Source: Pseudomonadota bacterium
GTDB taxonomy: Bacteria; Pseudomonadota; Gammaproteobacteria; Burkholderiales; Gallionellaceae
Direction: 5' to 3'
Assembly (NCBI GenBank): GCA_021781695.1
Contig: JAJXWG010000008.1
Coordinates: 1-19,394 of the forward strand
Length of the DNA: 19,394 nt
Made by a program: the position numbers and the translations under genes. Below are positions 7,413 through 15,344 of the stretch, piece by piece (position 1 is the first letter of the stretch; each line of letters opens with the position of its first letter). The notes beneath the pieces were generated by a model, which saw nothing but the letters and a program-made list of their open reading frames with translations, was not told the origin of the DNA and ran no database searches.

Positions 7413-9130
7413 TATTCCGGCACCCGCTCGCTGAAATCGATCACCCGACGCACTTCGTCAAGCGAGGTTATGCCTTCCTTCACGCGCCTTATGCCATCAT
7501 CGCAAAGCGGTACGAACTGGTGTGCCAGCGCATAATCGGTGAGTTCCCTGAGGCCTGCGCGGCGTGTGACCAGCTCTGCCAGTCCCTGGTCGAAACGCAA
7601 TACCTCCATGATCGCAAGTCTGCCCTTGTAACCCAGGTGCTCGCAATCCGCGCACCCGGAAGGACGGTGCAGAGTGATCCCCGCGCTGCTGCCCATGATT
7701 CTGCGCTCTGCGTTATCCGCTTCATAGCTTTTTTTGCACAACGGACACAGTTTGCGCACCAGTCGTTGCGCGATGACGCCGATCAGATTGTCGGCAAACA
7801 TGCTTTCGAGTATGCCAAGATCGTGAAGTCTTGCGATTGAGCTGATCGCAGAATTGGTGTGCAGCGTGGAAAACACCTGATGTCCTGTCATGGCCGCGCG
7901 CAGCGCCATCTCGGCGGTGTCGTGGTCGCGTATCTCTCCGACCAGTATGATGTCGGGATCCTGGCGCATCAGCGAGCGTATGCCGTTAGAAAAATCCAGC
8001 TTGACGATTTCTGCAATCGAAGTCTGCCGGGTGAGCGGCAGCGGATATTCCACCGGATCTTCCAGCGTCATGATGTTCACGGTGTCGTTGTTGAGGTAAT
8101 TGAGTATCGAGTACAGGGTCGTGGTTTTCCCCGATCCGGTAGGTCCTGTCACCAGCAGGATGCCTTCGGGTCTTTGCAGCATGCGCACCAAGAGCGCCAG
8201 CTGCGCAGGCGTCATGCCGAGTTTGTCGAGGTTCACGATGCCCGCCTTGCGGTCGAGTATGCGCAGCACGAAATTTTCCCCGTGCAAAGTGGGGTGGGAT
8301 GCTGCTCGAAAGTCGATCTGGCGGCCAAAAAGCGAGAGTGAGACACGGCCATCCTGAGGTGCGCGCGTTTCTGCGATGTTCATGCCAGAGAGCACTTTCA
8401 GGCGCACCAGGAGGGCTGCCCAATTTGATTTTGCCAGCGAGCGCACGGGCCGCAGCACGCCGTCTATGCGGTAGCGCACGCGCAGGAACTGTTCCTCAGG
8501 CTCGAAATGGATGTCCGATGCGCTGTGGCTTACTGCATCCGAGAGCAGCGCGTCAGTCAGGCGAACGATGGGGTGGCTGTATGAAACACCTGTCTGGGTC
8601 AGCGCATTGAAATCGAATTCTCCGCCCTCCAGTTCAAAAAGAATTCCTTCAATGGATAGCTCATGGTCGTAAAACCTGTCGATCGCGGCGAGCACTTCCG
8701 CGCTCGGCGCGATGCGCCACTCGCAGTTTATGCGCTGTTTGGCAAGCTCGCTTGCCTGCGCAAGAAGTGCGGAAGTGGCATCGCGCGTCAGGATGTCGTC
8801 AGGATTTGCGGCGGCGATCACCAGATTGCCGTTTGCCGCATCGAAGCTGATCGGGAACAGGATATAGCGGATCGCAACAGGCTTGGGGATCAATGCCAGC
8901 GCTGCCGCATTGGCCACGAATCCCGAGAGATCTATGGCTTTGTAGCCGGCTGCTTCCGATACTGCCTCGCGCATGGTCTGATCCGTGATGAAGTGCAGGG
9001 CCAGCAATTCTTCGCCCAGCGGCCTGTAGTCATCCTTTTGCCGCTGCAGCGCGATATGCAGCTGATCATCGGTGATCAGGCCGCGCGCTAGCAGCACCTC
9101 TCCGATGCGCGGACGAAGCGCATGGTTCAT
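7412..9130 (-). CDS. mshE: MSHA pilus assembly ATPase with N-terminal MshEN domain
   Basis: This 572-residue GspE-family hexameric ATPase powers subunit assembly at the inner face of the membrane. The ATG at 9130 overlaps the TPR gene's stop as ATGA; a GTG nine bases earlier is less likely. Walker A is GPTGSGKT (329-336), the Asp box LEDPVE is at 356-361, Walker B/DIILVGEIRD at 393-402 and the His box FSTLHTNSA at 420-428. A four-Cys zinc site uses C462, C465, C493 and C496. Residues 8-31 match the first MshEN cyclic di-GMP motif almost perfectly (R8, G10, L13, L14, G17, L24, L28, Q31; Ile replaces Leu at 9). After a five-residue linker the second copy keeps L38-G39 but has P37, H46 and A60 where Arg, Gly and Gln are expected. 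Confidence 0.94.
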   Translation of the reverse strand: MNHALRPRIGEVLLARGLITDDQLHIALQRQKDDYRPLGEELLALHFITDQTMREAVSEAAGYKAIDLSGFVANAAALALIPKPVAIRYILFPISFDAANGNLVIAAANPDDILTRDATSALLAQASELAKQRINCEWRIAPSAEVLAAIDRFYDHELSIEGILFELEGGEFDFNALTQTGVSYSHPIVRLTDALLSDAVSHSASDIHFEPEEQFLRVRYRIDGVLRPVRSLAKSNWAALLVRLKVLSGMNIAETRAPQDGRVSLSLFGRQIDFRAASHPTLHGENFVLRILDRKAGIVNLDKLGMTPAQLALLVRMLQRPEGILLVTGPTGSGKTTTLYSILNYLNNDTVNIMTLEDPVEYPLPLTRQTSIAEIVKLDFSNGIRSLMRQDPDIILVGEIRDHDTAEMALRAAMTGHQVFSTLHTNSAISSIARLHDLGILESMFADNLIGVIAQRLVRKLCPLCKKSYEADNAERRIMGSSAGITLHRPSGCADCEHLGYKGRLAIMEVLRFDQGLAELVTRRAGLRELTDYALAHQFVPLCDDGIRRVKEGITSLDEVRRVIDFSERVPE

Positions 9131-9864
9131 CGCGTCCACTCCTGCGGAGGCTGGCCGGTAAGCTTGCTTATCCGCCGTTTAACCGCATCTGCATCAAACA
9201 GGGTTTTGTCAGTCTTGGACAGGTTCAGCGATTTTTCATAATAGGAGAGCGCGTCCTTGGGCTGGTTCAGGCGGTCAAGCGATACGGCCAGGTTATATGC
9301 ATACAGCGCGCTGTCGGGTGCGAGACTGTAGGCGATGTAGAATGCCTGTTCCGCCTCGCCCAGTCTCTGCTGAAAGGCCAATGCGCTGCCCAGTGCATAC
9401 TGCAGTTCGGGCGAAGAAGGCCGGATGTCGAGCAGTTCCTTTAGCTGGCTTTCGGCTGCCACCGGATCTGCCGGTATGGACAGGCTGATGAGGCCCGCAG
9501 CCGCTGCTGCATTGCCCATGTCTTCATTCAATACCTGGCGGTAAAGACGGGCTGCGCGCGCCGGTTGCAGCTTGCGCTGAGAGATCACAGCCAGTCCCAG
9601 TAATGCGTCTTTTTCATACGGACGTTTTGTCAGCACAGCCTGATATTCTTTTTCTGCCGGATCGAGCTGTCCACGGGACAAGTCACGATATGCTTTGCTG
9701 AGCTCCTTGTCGTCGGCATCGCTTTCTACTTGCCTGCGCTGCGCAGGGTGCCGCTTGCTCCTGCTCGGCTTGTCGCCTGCGGCAGCTTCCTGTGCGGCAT
9801 GCAGGCATAGTATAGAAAGGCATGTTAAAAGCATCGCGCTGTTGGCTTTGAAAGGCAATTTCAT
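9127..9864 (-). CDS. TPR-repeat protein (MshN-like)
   Basis: This is a 245-residue protein. The ATG at 9864 overlaps the secretin stop as ATGA, and its own stop overlaps the ATPase start. The first ~29 residues (NSAMLLTCLSILCLHAAQEAAA) form a hydrophobic signal peptide or anchor, followed by a Lys/Arg-rich linker. From about residue 50 there are tandem TPR-like helix pairs (AYRDLSRGQLDPAEKEYQAVL, ALLGLAVISQRKLQPARAARLY, LQYALGSALAFQQRLGEAEQAF, YAYNLAVSLDRLNQPKDAL), i.e. at least four repeats. MshN occupies this slot between secretin and ATPase in MSHA loci and also carries TPRs; a PilW/PilF-like pilotin role for secretin assembly is the alternative. No lipobox is seen, which argues slightly against the pilotin option. 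Confidence 0.82.
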   Translation of the reverse strand: MKLPFKANSAMLLTCLSILCLHAAQEAAAGDKPSRSKRHPAQRRQVESDADDKELSKAYRDLSRGQLDPAEKEYQAVLTKRPYEKDALLGLAVISQRKLQPARAARLYRQVLNEDMGNAAAAAGLISLSIPADPVAAESQLKELLDIRPSSPELQYALGSALAFQQRLGEAEQAFYIAYSLAPDSALYAYNLAVSLDRLNQPKDALSYYEKSLNLSKTDKTLFDADAVKRRISKLTGQPPQEWTR

Positions 9865-11621
9865 TGCGTTTCCCCCGGGCTATCCTGCCTGTTCTCGGTC
9901 ATGTTTCTGAAGTTGCGTATGAGTTCCTGCTGGTTTTCCTGATTCAGGATGACGGGGCGCAAGAATACGACCAGCTCGGTTTTGCGATTGGTGTCGTTGC
10001 GCGCTTTGAACAGTTCGCCAAGCGCTGGAATCTTGCTGATGCCGGGTATCTGGCCAGTGTTGCCTGCGCGCGTGTCCTGCATCAGTCCGCCCAGCACCGC
10101 GATGTCGCCGTTATGCACCATCAGTATGGATTCCATCTCTCGCGTTTGAATCTCCGGGATGAGGTTGGATACGCTGAGCGCTGGATTCACCGGATTGATA
10201 AGCGCGGGATTGGGATCTGGTACATAACCCAGAATGCGTGTAATCGTCGGTCTCAGGTTGAGTGTGACTTCCTCGTCCATGCCTACTTCCGGCGTGACAT
10301 ACATCATGAAGCCGATGGGGACGGTGTGTATCGTGGAGGTGTATGTCGGCGATGTGAGGAGTGCGCCAGCCGTGCTGTATGAGCCCTGGGTGACATCGAT
10401 GGTGAAATAGACCAGTTCATCGACCACTTTGAGCAGGCTGGTCTGGTTGTTGAGAACGGAAAGCGTCGGGCTGGACAGGACGTGCGTCTTGCCGAAATTT
10501 TCCAGCAATTGTATTGAGCCATTCAGGCTGAAGCTACCTGGTTTCCCGGGGTTGGCATAGCTGATGGTGCCAAGCGTGGTGACAGGGGAAGTGGAGGGCG
10601 GCACGGTGGAGGTCTGCTGCAGGCTAAGACCGAGTGCGCGCAACAGAGACCAGTTGATGCCCTGCTGGTACTGGTCGGATAATTCCACTTCGACGATGGT
10701 CGCTTCGATGAATACCTGACGGCGCGCGTTGTCGACCACCTTGTCGATGAATTTGCGCACATAGGCCTGCTGGCGTGAAGTGGCGCGCACGCTGATGATG
10801 CCGGCTTCAGGATTGGCAATCACCGAAGCCGCCTCGCGATAAGTCACTCGGCGGGCGCGGCTGGTGTTCTGGCTCTGGATCTGTGCAGGCAGCGTCGCGC
10901 GTTTCTTGGGCTCGGTGCCAAGCTGGGTTACCTGCTGCTGGTTGTTCTGTTCTGTGACGGTTTCGCTCGAACCTTCGGGCAGCTTCTTGTCCGTTTCACG
11001 CAGCAGATCCTTGATGTTCTCGGTCAGGGTTTTCCAGAAGTTGTTGTTGGACAGGTTGGCTATGGTGGAATTCGCACCATTACTGCCTGCCGCAGTCCCT
11101 TCGCTCTTGCCGATTACCGCGATGTTGGTGGACATGTTGATGCTGTTCTTGGCATCCCTTGCCACGTTGGGGTATTCAATCTGATAGGTTTTGAGATAGG
11201 GCGTATCAGGCATGATGGCGAGATTTAAGCCATTGAGTTCATAGCGCATGTCCACCTGGCGGGAAATGGCATCGAGTATTTCAGGCAGGGTGCAGTCAAT
11301 CAGATTCATCGTCACGGTTCCTGTGATTCCTGGGTGAATCTCGATATTGAGTTTCGCGTCTCTAGCCAGCGCAAACAGTATCTCCTGCGCAAGCACATTG
11401 TTGACGATGATGCTGTAACGTTCGGCAGCAGGTGCGGCGAAAGGAGGCAGGGGAAGAGGTGCGGTGTTAACCAGCGGCGGGATGTCGCTTTGAGCCGGTG
11501 AGGTGGTGGGTATGATGTGCTGTGCGGAAGGAGGAATGGCCTGCGGAAGATCCGTGCAGGCGCTCAAGAATAGGAATGGCGAAATGAAGAAAATCCAGTT
11601 TCTTTGAAGAAAAAAATCCAT
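9861..11621 (-). CDS. mshL: MSHA-type pilus secretin, lipoprotein
   Basis: This 586-residue outer-membrane secretin forms the multimeric pore through which the pilus exits. The ATG at 11621 follows GGGGA about seven bases upstream. The signal ends in a lipobox LSAC with Cys22, so it is a lipoprotein. A Pro-rich linker leads to an STN/N0 domain (about 69-137), a Ser/Asn/Gln-rich insert (about 160-255), an N1-like domain (about 258-315) and the secretin barrel (about 375-557). The barrel carries VLSSPTLSVLNNQTS, VLGGLMQDTR, GISKIPALGELFK and the closing ELVVFLRPVIL. It is the first gene of the minus-strand operon, and the next start overlaps its stop. The lipobox and the N-rich insert fit MshL better than PilQ or GspD. 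Confidence 0.92.
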   Translation of the reverse strand: MDFFLQRNWIFFISPFLFLSACTDLPQAIPPSAQHIIPTTSPAQSDIPPLVNTAPLPLPPFAAPAAERYSIIVNNVLAQEILFALARDAKLNIEIHPGITGTVTMNLIDCTLPEILDAISRQVDMRYELNGLNLAIMPDTPYLKTYQIEYPNVARDAKNSINMSTNIAVIGKSEGTAAGSNGANSTIANLSNNNFWKTLTENIKDLLRETDKKLPEGSSETVTEQNNQQQVTQLGTEPKKRATLPAQIQSQNTSRARRVTYREAASVIANPEAGIISVRATSRQQAYVRKFIDKVVDNARRQVFIEATIVEVELSDQYQQGINWSLLRALGLSLQQTSTVPPSTSPVTTLGTISYANPGKPGSFSLNGSIQLLENFGKTHVLSSPTLSVLNNQTSLLKVVDELVYFTIDVTQGSYSTAGALLTSPTYTSTIHTVPIGFMMYVTPEVGMDEEVTLNLRPTITRILGYVPDPNPALINPVNPALSVSNLIPEIQTREMESILMVHNGDIAVLGGLMQDTRAGNTGQIPGISKIPALGELFKARNDTNRKTELVVFLRPVILNQENQQELIRNFRNMTENRQDSPGETQ

Positions 11622-11982
11622 AGTCAGTCCCCGGTTTCGCGAATATGCAGAATCCGCGATGGCTGTTTTTTAAACAGTAGGATTGCAAAAAGTGCGGTGT
11701 GCGAATCTGGCCTTGTGGAAGGCTGTCTGATTGACGATCTGGTGGAGGGCAGTTTTTCATTTCAGGCTGACAGGGTCAATATGCCGGAATGTATAGGCGA
11801 ATCAGATGAGGCTGCCAAGCCCGGCAGGTTTAATGCGCTGATTGAAAATCACTATGGTTCATGATAGCCTGACTTCAGGTAATGGCATGGGAACCTGTCT
11901 TGCCGGTGAACTTTCATGTTGTGTTTGCGTCTATTGCAGCGCAGGGTGCAGTTCGTTACGTTAGCTATTGAGGAAGACTTAC
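11622..11982. promoter_or_regulatory. 361-bp divergent intergenic region between the pilus operon and a lipoprotein gene
   Basis: No credible gene is present: the open frames here lack ribosome sites and recognisable protein features. It must hold the promoters for both directions. I cannot place a convincing -35/-10 pair for either. The only notable structure is a short palindrome at 11663-11677. The right end carries the GAGGAAG ribosome site of the lipoprotein gene (about 11970-11976), and the left end the GGGGA site of the secretin gene. Confidence 0.6.
11663..11677. repeat. Palindrome upstream of the secretin gene
   Basis: Perfect 6-bp arms CTGTTT and AAACAG are separated by TTT, 42 bases before the secretin start codon. 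The position would suit an operator or part of the promoter for the pilus operon. The binding protein is unknown; the embedded response regulator is one candidate. Confidence 0.35.
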
Positions 11983-12411
11983 ATGAAATACGGCAAGAAA
12001 CTCGCAATCACAGGGTCATCGCTTTTTCTGCTTGCGGCGTGCGCGTCGACACCCATGGGGCCGACAGTGTTGGTGATGCCAAGTCCTAACAAGCCTTTTG
12101 ATGTATTCCAGCAGGATCAGGAACAGTGCAAACAATATGCCCAGTCCCAGGTCGCTGGGCAGGCCAGTTCGGCGAATACCGGAGCCGTGGGCCGCGCCAC
12201 GCTGGGAGCGTTGCTGGGCGCGGGTCTGGGGGCTGCCGTGGGCAACCATCAGGGTGCCGGCGTGGGTGCGGGTGTAGGCGCTCTTGCGGGTACTGCATCG
12301 GGCGGAGACTCGACAGATCAAGCTGGCAACATAATCCAGATCCAGTACAACAATGCCTACGAGCAGTGCATGTACTCCAAAGGCAACCAGGTGCCCGGAG
12401 TCGTCCGCTAG
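11983..12411 (+). CDS. Glycine-zipper lipoprotein
   Basis: This is a 142-residue exported lipoprotein. The ATG at 11983 is chosen because GAGGAAG lies about six bases before it; an in-frame TTG 15 bases upstream is disfavoured. The signal peptide MKYGKKLAITGSSLFLLAAC ends in a lipobox with Cys20. A Gln-rich stretch (QQDQEQCKQYAQSQ) is followed by a glycine-zipper hairpin at about 66-106 (GRATLGALLGAGLGAAVG, GAGVGAGVGALAG), which can insert in or pack against a membrane. The C-terminal segment contains YEQCMYSKGNQVPG, typical of YMGG/SlyB-like glycine-zipper outer-membrane lipoproteins. The specific function is unknown. It is transcribed away from the pilus operon and converges on icd with a 36-bp gap. 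Confidence 0.85.
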   Translation: MKYGKKLAITGSSLFLLAACASTPMGPTVLVMPSPNKPFDVFQQDQEQCKQYAQSQVAGQASSANTGAVGRATLGALLGAGLGAAVGNHQGAGVGAGVGALAGTASGGDSTDQAGNIIQIQYNNAYEQCMYSKGNQVPGVVR

Positions 12412-12447
12412 CCTGCCGCTTTAACGTGAAACTCGCGAAAGCGTTCG

Positions 12448-14673
12448 TCAGGCGATCAGGGCCAGCGCTGCATTCAAGGTGCTGCTTGGCCGCATGGCTT
12501 TCGAGGTCTTTTCAAAATCCGGGTGGTAATAGCCGCCCATGTCGACCGGCTTACCCTGAGCTGCAATCAGTTCGGCATTGATCGCGGCCTCATGCTGTGC
12601 AAGCAATTTTGCAAGCGGCGCGAAGCGGGATTGCAACTCGCTGTCATTCGTTTGCGCAGCCAGCGCTTGAGCCCAGTACAGCGCGAGGTAGAAATGGCTA
12701 CCGCGGTTGTCGATCTCGCCCACGCGGCGCGAGGGTGACTTGTTGTTTCCCAGAATTTTCCCGTTGGCCGCATCCAGCGTCTCGGCCAGCACCCTGGCCT
12801 TTGTGTCGTCAAACTTGCTTGCAAGATGTTCCAGCGACGCGCCCAGGGCCAGAAATTCACCCAGTGAATCCCAGCGCAGATAGCCCTCCTGCTGGAATTG
12901 CTGGACATGCTTGGGCGCTGAACCGCCCGCGCCCGTTTCGAATAGTCCTCCGCCATTCATCAAAGGCACGATGGACAGCATCTTCGCGCTGGTGCCAAGC
13001 TCCATGATAGGGAAGAGGTCGGTGAGATAGTCGCGCAGCACATTGCCCGTGACGGAAATGGTATCCAGTCCTTGGCGTATGCGATCGAGTGAAAACTGCA
13101 TCGCATCCTCGGGCGACATGATGCGGATGTCCATGCCTGTCGTGTCCTGCTCTGCAAGGCAGCGCTCAACCTTCCTGATGATCTGTGCATCGTGCGCGCG
13201 GGCTTTGTCCAGCCAGAATACGGCTGGAGCATGCGTTGCGCGCACACGCGCGACGGCAAGTCTGACCCAGTCCTGAACAGGCGCGTCCTTTGCCTGACAC
13301 ATGCGGAAGATGTCGCCCTGTTCAACCTTCTGCTCCATCAGTATCCTGCCACCATCATCCACCACGCGGACATTGCCGCTGCCTTGCATCTGGAAGGTCT
13401 TGTCGTGTGAGCCATATTCCTCCGCCTGCTGCGCCATCAGGCCGACATTGGGCACGCTGCCCATGGTCCTGGGATCAAATGCGCCGTGCTTTTTGCAGTC
13501 TTCTATCACGACCTGGTAGATTCGCGCATAGCAGCGGTCCGGAATCAGCGCCTTGGTGTCGTGGAGCTTGCCATCCGGCCCCCACATTTTTCCCGACTCG
13601 CGTATCATCGCAGGCATGGAAGCGTCGACGATCACATCGCTTGGCACATGCAGATTCGTGATGCCACGATCCGAATTCACCATCGCAAGTTCGGGGCGGT
13701 TTTCATAAGCATGCCTGATGTCAGATTCGATCTCGGCGCGCTTTGCGTCAGGCAGTTTCGCCATTTTTGCGTAGAGTTCACCCAGGCCGTTGTTGACGTT
13801 CACACCCAGCTCACTGATCACTGCGGCGTGCTTGTCGAAAACATCCTTGAAATACACGGTAACCGCATGGCCGAACATGATGGGATCGGAAATTTTCATC
13901 ATCGTGGCCTTCAAGTGCAATGAAAGCAGCACGCCCTGATTCTTCGCGTCTATCATCTGTTCTTCATAGAATCGACGCAAAGAACGCTTGCTCAATACTG
14001 CGGTGTCGATGATCTCACCCGATTGCAGGCTGATCTTATCTTTGAGTATTGCAGTTGTCCCATCCTCGCCTGAAAATTCGATGCGCACCGGGCACGAATT
14101 TTCAAGCGTGACAGACTGCTCGCTGCCGTAGAAATCGCCGCCATGCATGTGCGCCACATGGGTCTTCGACTCCGCACTCCAGGCTCCCATCTTGTGCGGA
14201 TTGTTCCTTGCATACTGTTTGACCGCCCCTGCGGCGCGGCGGTCGGAGTTGCCTTCTCTTAACACCGGATTGACCGCGCTGCCCAATACCTTGCCATATC
14301 TTGCCTTGATCGTTTTTTCAGTCTCGTCTTTGGGGTTGTCAGGGTAGTCCGGAATGTTGTAGCCCTGGGACTGCAGCTCCTTGATTGCAGCCTTCAACTG
14401 CGGCGGCGTTGCGCTGATGTTGGGCAGCTTGATGATGTTGGCTTCGGGTTTGAGCGTCAACTGCCCAAGCTCGGAGAGTTCGTCGGCGATTCTCTGGTCC
14501 TTTGCAAGCTGCTCCGGAAAATTCGCGAGGATGCGGCCAGCCAGCGAGATATCCTTCGTTTCGATTGCAATGCCCGCCGCCCTGGTGAAGGCCTGCACGA
14601 TGGGAAGCAGGGAGTAGGTTGCCAGCGCGGGCGCTTCGTCGACCATCGTGTATATGATTTTGTGGGTTGTCAT
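12448..14673 (-). CDS. icd: NADP-dependent isocitrate dehydrogenase, monomeric type
   Basis: This is a 741-residue enzyme, exactly the usual length of the monomeric IDH class. It converts isocitrate to 2-oxoglutarate and CO2 with NADP in the TCA cycle, in the cytoplasm. The start is the ATG at 14673 (MTTHKIIYTMVDEAPALATYS); the frame extends ten codons further but without a better ribosome site, and the AAAGA upstream is itself weak. Recognisable blocks are LPNISATPPQLKAAIKELQ, ARNNPHKMGAWS followed by THVAHMHGGDFYGSEQS, FKDVFDKHAAVISELGVN and PRTMGSVPNVGLMAQQAEEYGSHD, and the C-terminal DMGGYYHPDFEKTSKAMRPS. The reading frame is intact. The gene is divergent from rluE with 98 bp between start codons, and convergent with the lipoprotein gene. 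Confidence 0.97.
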   Translation of the reverse strand: MTTHKIIYTMVDEAPALATYSLLPIVQAFTRAAGIAIETKDISLAGRILANFPEQLAKDQRIADELSELGQLTLKPEANIIKLPNISATPPQLKAAIKELQSQGYNIPDYPDNPKDETEKTIKARYGKVLGSAVNPVLREGNSDRRAAGAVKQYARNNPHKMGAWSAESKTHVAHMHGGDFYGSEQSVTLENSCPVRIEFSGEDGTTAILKDKISLQSGEIIDTAVLSKRSLRRFYEEQMIDAKNQGVLLSLHLKATMMKISDPIMFGHAVTVYFKDVFDKHAAVISELGVNVNNGLGELYAKMAKLPDAKRAEIESDIRHAYENRPELAMVNSDRGITNLHVPSDVIVDASMPAMIRESGKMWGPDGKLHDTKALIPDRCYARIYQVVIEDCKKHGAFDPRTMGSVPNVGLMAQQAEEYGSHDKTFQMQGSGNVRVVDDGGRILMEQKVEQGDIFRMCQAKDAPVQDWVRLAVARVRATHAPAVFWLDKARAHDAQIIRKVERCLAEQDTTGMDIRIMSPEDAMQFSLDRIRQGLDTISVTGNVLRDYLTDLFPIMELGTSAKMLSIVPLMNGGGLFETGAGGSAPKHVQQFQQEGYLRWDSLGEFLALGASLEHLASKFDDTKARVLAETLDAANGKILGNNKSPSRRVGEIDNRGSHFYLALYWAQALAAQTNDSELQSRFAPLAKLLAQHEAAINAELIAAQGKPVDMGGYYHPDFEKTSKAMRPSSTLNAALALIA

Positions 14674-14771
14674 GTTTTTCTTTCGTTCTTTTTCATTGCG
14701 CACATCGGCGGTTTAATCCGCGTTCAGGGCAAGACGCGGTAAAATAGCGATTCATACATACCGGAATTCAA
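14674..14771. promoter_or_regulatory. icd-rluE divergent promoter region with inverted repeat
   Basis: This 98-bp region must initiate transcription in both directions. Arms CCGCGT (14718-14723) and ACGCGG (14734-14739) form a perfect 6-bp inverted repeat with a 10-base spacer, followed at once by TAAAAT (14740-14745), a possible -10 box for rluE. No good -35 is visible at 16-18 bases. A second short repeat GCGG-N6-CCGC (14708-14721) overlaps the left arm. A regulator cannot be named. Confidence 0.35.
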
Positions 14772-15308
14772 ATGGGGCGCATACTGCTTTTCAACAAACC
14801 GTTTGGCGTGATCTGTCAGTTCAGCCGCGATGGCATGCATCCGACACTCTCTGATTATATCCCGCTTCCCGGTTTTTATCCCGCAGGACGATTGGATACC
14901 GACAGCGAAGGTCTCATGGTGCTGACCGACGATGGCCAAATGCAGCATCGCATCACCGACCCCAGGCACAAGCTGCCCAAGACATACTGGGTACAGGTGG
15001 AAGGCGTGCCGGACGATGCTGCATTTGAAAAATTGCGCGGCGGGATCCGGCTCTCAGAATTCACGACCCGGCCTGCCGAGGCGCGCCTGATCGACGAGCC
15101 GCAAAATCTGTGGCCACGCAATCCGCCGGTGCGTTTCCGCAAACACATACCGACCAGCTGGATTGAACTGACCATACGCGAGGGCAAGAACCGGCAGGTG
15201 CGCCGCATGACGGCCGCAGTGGGATTTCCTACCTTGCGCCTGATACGCTACCGCATCGGTGAGTGGACATTGGACGATATTGAACCTGGCGGCTGGCGAC
15301 GAGTATAG
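14772..15308 (+). CDS. rluE: 23S rRNA pseudouridine synthase RluE
   Basis: This is a 178-residue RsuA/RluB/RluE/RluF-family pseudouridine synthase. It begins MGRILLFNKPFGVICQF and contains the catalytic loop GRLDTDSEGLMVLTDDG with the nucleophilic Asp42, then THRITD-like QHRITDPRHKLPKTYWVQVEG and the REGKNRQVRRMTAAVG block, ending RIGEWTLDDIEPGGWR. There is no S4 RNA-binding domain, which separates RluE from RsuA, RluB and RluF. E. coli RluE modifies U2457 of 23S rRNA; the same target is inferred here. The start at 14772 has only a weak GGA ribosome site. It is divergent from icd and leads the plus-strand group that follows. Confidence 0.92.
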   Translation: MGRILLFNKPFGVICQFSRDGMHPTLSDYIPLPGFYPAGRLDTDSEGLMVLTDDGQMQHRITDPRHKLPKTYWVQVEGVPDDAAFEKLRGGIRLSEFTTRPAEARLIDEPQNLWPRNPPVRFRKHIPTSWIELTIREGKNRQVRRMTAAVGFPTLRLIRYRIGEWTLDDIEPGGWRRV

Positions 15309-15344
15309 TTGCCTGTTATGCTTGACGCTTTGAAAGGAGTGTCC

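Noticed and set aside
11650..11710. Sigma-54 promoter upstream of the secretin gene
   Set aside because: A TTGCA is present on the minus strand, but the bases ten positions before its GC are not GG, so the -24/-12 pattern fails.
11604..11864. 86-codon plus-strand open frame in the divergent region
   Set aside because: The first codon is TTG inside the secretin 5' end, there is no ribosome site, and the translation has no signal peptide or family resemblance.
12428..12446. CGC-GAAA-GCG hairpin between the lipoprotein and icd stop codons, considered as a bidirectional terminator
   Set aside because: Only three contiguous pairs, then a 3-base bulge and three more; no T-run on either strand.
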